The notes under the pieces are model-generated. The model was given only the letters and a program-made list of their open reading frames with translations. It had not been told where the DNA came from and did no database searches. From Lethocerus indicus (taxonomy: Eukaryota > Arthropoda > Insecta > Hemiptera > Belostomatidae): a stretch of DNA of 64,000 nt. Numbering within the stretch: position 1 is the first letter of the stretch; each line of letters starts with the position of its first letter. A program made the position numbers and the translations under genes. Positions 61,670 through 64,000 of this stretch are shown piece by piece. The DNA lies in contig JACDQD010000004.1 of the NCBI GenBank assembly GCA_019843655.1, forward strand, positions 5,394,001 to 5,458,000, in the 5' to 3' direction.

Positions 61670-64000
61670 ATTTTTCTCCAAAAAAAAAACAAACAAAAAA
61701 ACAAAAACTGGTAAGTTTTGAAATTATACATCAAAGGTGATATTTCACACCCCATAACTAACTTCTAAAAATAAAGGGGTCAACATATTTTCCTGATTAA
61801 TTTTTGTGTGTGCATATAATTTGTTCAGTGCTATTGGATATAACCAGCTAGGTAGGAAGATGAAGGTGGTTTCTAAATTAATAAAAATTTTACTCAACTT
61901 ATAAAATGCATATCTAGAAACCAGTTTCATTGAATTTTTGATTCTGAGGTCTTCTGATAGTTATCTAGTTTGGTTCCTCAGATATTGAGGAGTTTATTCA
62001 GGACAGTTTTTAACTTCCAAAAGGTACAGCCCCCTACTTAATTCTGTCAAAATGGGTGACACTTATGAGTGTAAAATTATTGAATACCAAGATTGAATTC
62101 CTAGCACAAATATTAGACATAGATATAGAAATGGCTCGAGGGGCCGCACTTAAGCTAAGTGTTGAAAGTGGAATTATATAGTAGTCTTATCAGATATAAT
62201 TGATAGATACAAATTAGACAATTTTATTAAATAATTACTTTTCCCTTAAATTTTAATGTGATATTATATATGCATATGTACAATAAGTGAAGCAAATTTA
62301 TTATTTTATACAAAAGATAGGTGTGTGTTAAAGGAGCATTTATAGCCCCTTGTAGAAAACAATTTTTTTCACTTTATTTAAATAGTGCACCTGGCTGGTG
62401 TAGACTGTAATGCATGTGTGATTGGGTAAGTGACCGCTACCAGAGTCTATGGCAATTAACTTATATCCATGAAACTAGTAACCTCTGGCTTCACACCTTT
62501 TGACTAAGTGAGCGAGACCTGTATGTAGAGTTTTCCCACTTATATAACTGAGTGTAATGGCTTTATTGGTGATGCATATTTAGATGTAGATTTATTTTTA
62601 AAAAATTTGACATGAATTTTAGTGAACTTCTGGACAAGTGGTCATGTCTGTTGTCCAAGAATCAAGATGTTTCCTAGGGTTTTACCAGTTAGATAACTTC
62701 TAGATAGAAGTTATCTATTAAATGCCTCAAGCTCCATCTTAACCTATCCTTAACCCCTGTCTCTTAACCTAACTGAGCTTAAACACTTGGGTTGTTCATT
62801 ATGATTCAGTGTAACTTATTACGTTATCTTTTACATGCATTCATTTTTGTCCATTTAACTAATCATTTTGAACACATTGATATCAGTTTAAAACTTTCAA
62901 TTTCTCTTATGTAAACAGCCCACTTTTTGTGAATTTGTACATAAAATAATTATTGTACAGAAAAAATAAATAATATTGAAGCATACACATAATGGTGTGT
63001 TATAATCTATTTTTCTCTTTGTTTCAGGGGGATTGATTTTAATGGGTGGCAACTGACCAGGTAAAAATCCACTTTTTTTTAATGTATACATTGTCTTTAC
63101 ATCAGTTAGTATGTATACTTCATGATACTAATAATTATAACTGAAATGTGGATATAAAATGCCAACTCTAACTCATAAAACAAAAAAGTATGTTTTAGAA
63201 TAATAATTTAGAATTCAGGAAGCAATATATCACATATCCAAAAATCAATTTTATACACTTACGCCTCATTTAATTTTTCCCTGGTTTTTATCTTATCCCT
63301 TGTGTAAACAGTGGGTTTTGTTTTTTCAGTTGTTGGAATATATTGTGATTAGTTGAAGAATGAAACAGTTTTAATGGAAAATAGGTTTTTATGAATGTGT
63401 ATGTTTGTCAGAAATATGTGTATGTTTATATATACACATATACACTCATACATATATTTATATACTAAGGAACTATTTATATTATTTGTAGTGTGAATTA
63501 TTATGTATAATTTTGTCTCAGTGTGTACTTGCAAGTAATCATAATGTGCTAACCACACAAAATGTCCGAGTTGTGTCAACATTTTAAATAGTCTAGTATT
63601 CTAATCTGATATGTTCAAATAACTTTCTTCTTGCCCTATTACAGTTTCTTAAAAAAAACCAAAATATATTCAAATTTTTGTTTAAATAATTGAGTACAAA
63701 TAAAGGTTTAAAAGAAACATAAAATGATTATGCCAAAGGTAACAACATTATATGTGGTCAAATGTTAGAATATTAGGTTTCTACTTTGTACAGAAACAAT
63801 GTTGATTATTAAATAAGGGAAGTTGTTGCCAAGCAGTATGATAGAATTCACCTGTTTAGTCTCTATACTGTTGTCATTATGGGCACTGAAATTTAGCAGC
63901 TAGGGTCAAATTTTTGTTTGCATATCATTCATTACTTCCTTAATTTGGGTGTACACTTATATTTTATAATTATTATTAATTGAGCAGTGTTGGCTCAAGT
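61670..64000 (+). other. 3' UTR of the KIAA0232 homologue and flanking sequence
   Basis: Starts with an A-rich run (61679-61707) just after the stop. AATAAA near 62964 is one possible poly(A) signal. A moderately GC-richer, non-coding patch at 62385-62530 may be repeat-derived. No further gene was recognised up to the window end. Confidence 0.5.

Overview
The window is a stretch of AT-rich animal nuclear DNA, almost certainly from an insect or a close arthropod. The evidence is many short exons with GT-AG introns, long (AT)n runs, tRNA-like SINE pieces, and six conserved animal housekeeping genes. The species cannot be named from the sequence. No bacterial, phage, viral or CRISPR feature was seen. 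The assembled open frames are mostly single exons; joining them by splice phase gives the genes below.

Layout, with strand: (1) the 5' half of USP8/UBPY, minus, 296-3859, running off the left edge; (2) PI4KA, the type III alpha phosphatidylinositol 4-kinase, plus, 5376-29713, complete in 38 exons (about 2,120 residues); (3) haspin, the histone H3 Thr3 kinase, minus, 31351-40011, with a very long low-complexity N-terminus; (4) WDR37, plus, 41407-46385, with a probable alternative last exon at 53091-53217; (5) a C20orf27/UPF0687 homologue, minus, 53730-55250; (6) a KIAA0232 homologue, plus, 56954-61669. The strands alternate strictly (- + - + - +), so there are three head-to-head promoter regions (3860-5375, 40012-41406, 55251-56953) and two tail-to-tail ends.

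The genes do not form one pathway. USP8 and PI4KA both act on endosomal or plasma-membrane trafficking and phosphoinositide signalling; haspin is mitotic; WDR37 is a WD-repeat scaffold; the last two have no firmly known function.

The most unusual part is inside PI4KA. Intron 10 holds a near-perfect foldback (hairpin) element. Intron 34 holds a second, nested element carrying an inverted, almost identical copy of the end of intron 10 plus the start of PI4KA exon 11, fused at a short microhomology to a fragment of intron 12. The host gene therefore carries antisense pieces of itself about 16 kb downstream. Other items of note are a roughly 75-bp tandem repeat that multiplies an exon end and its splice donor in the KIAA0232 homologue, a 63-nt in-frame cassette exon in PI4KA, and five places where a conserved reading frame needs exactly one extra base. 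Those five breaks look like homopolymer undercalls in a long-read assembly rather than real mutations.
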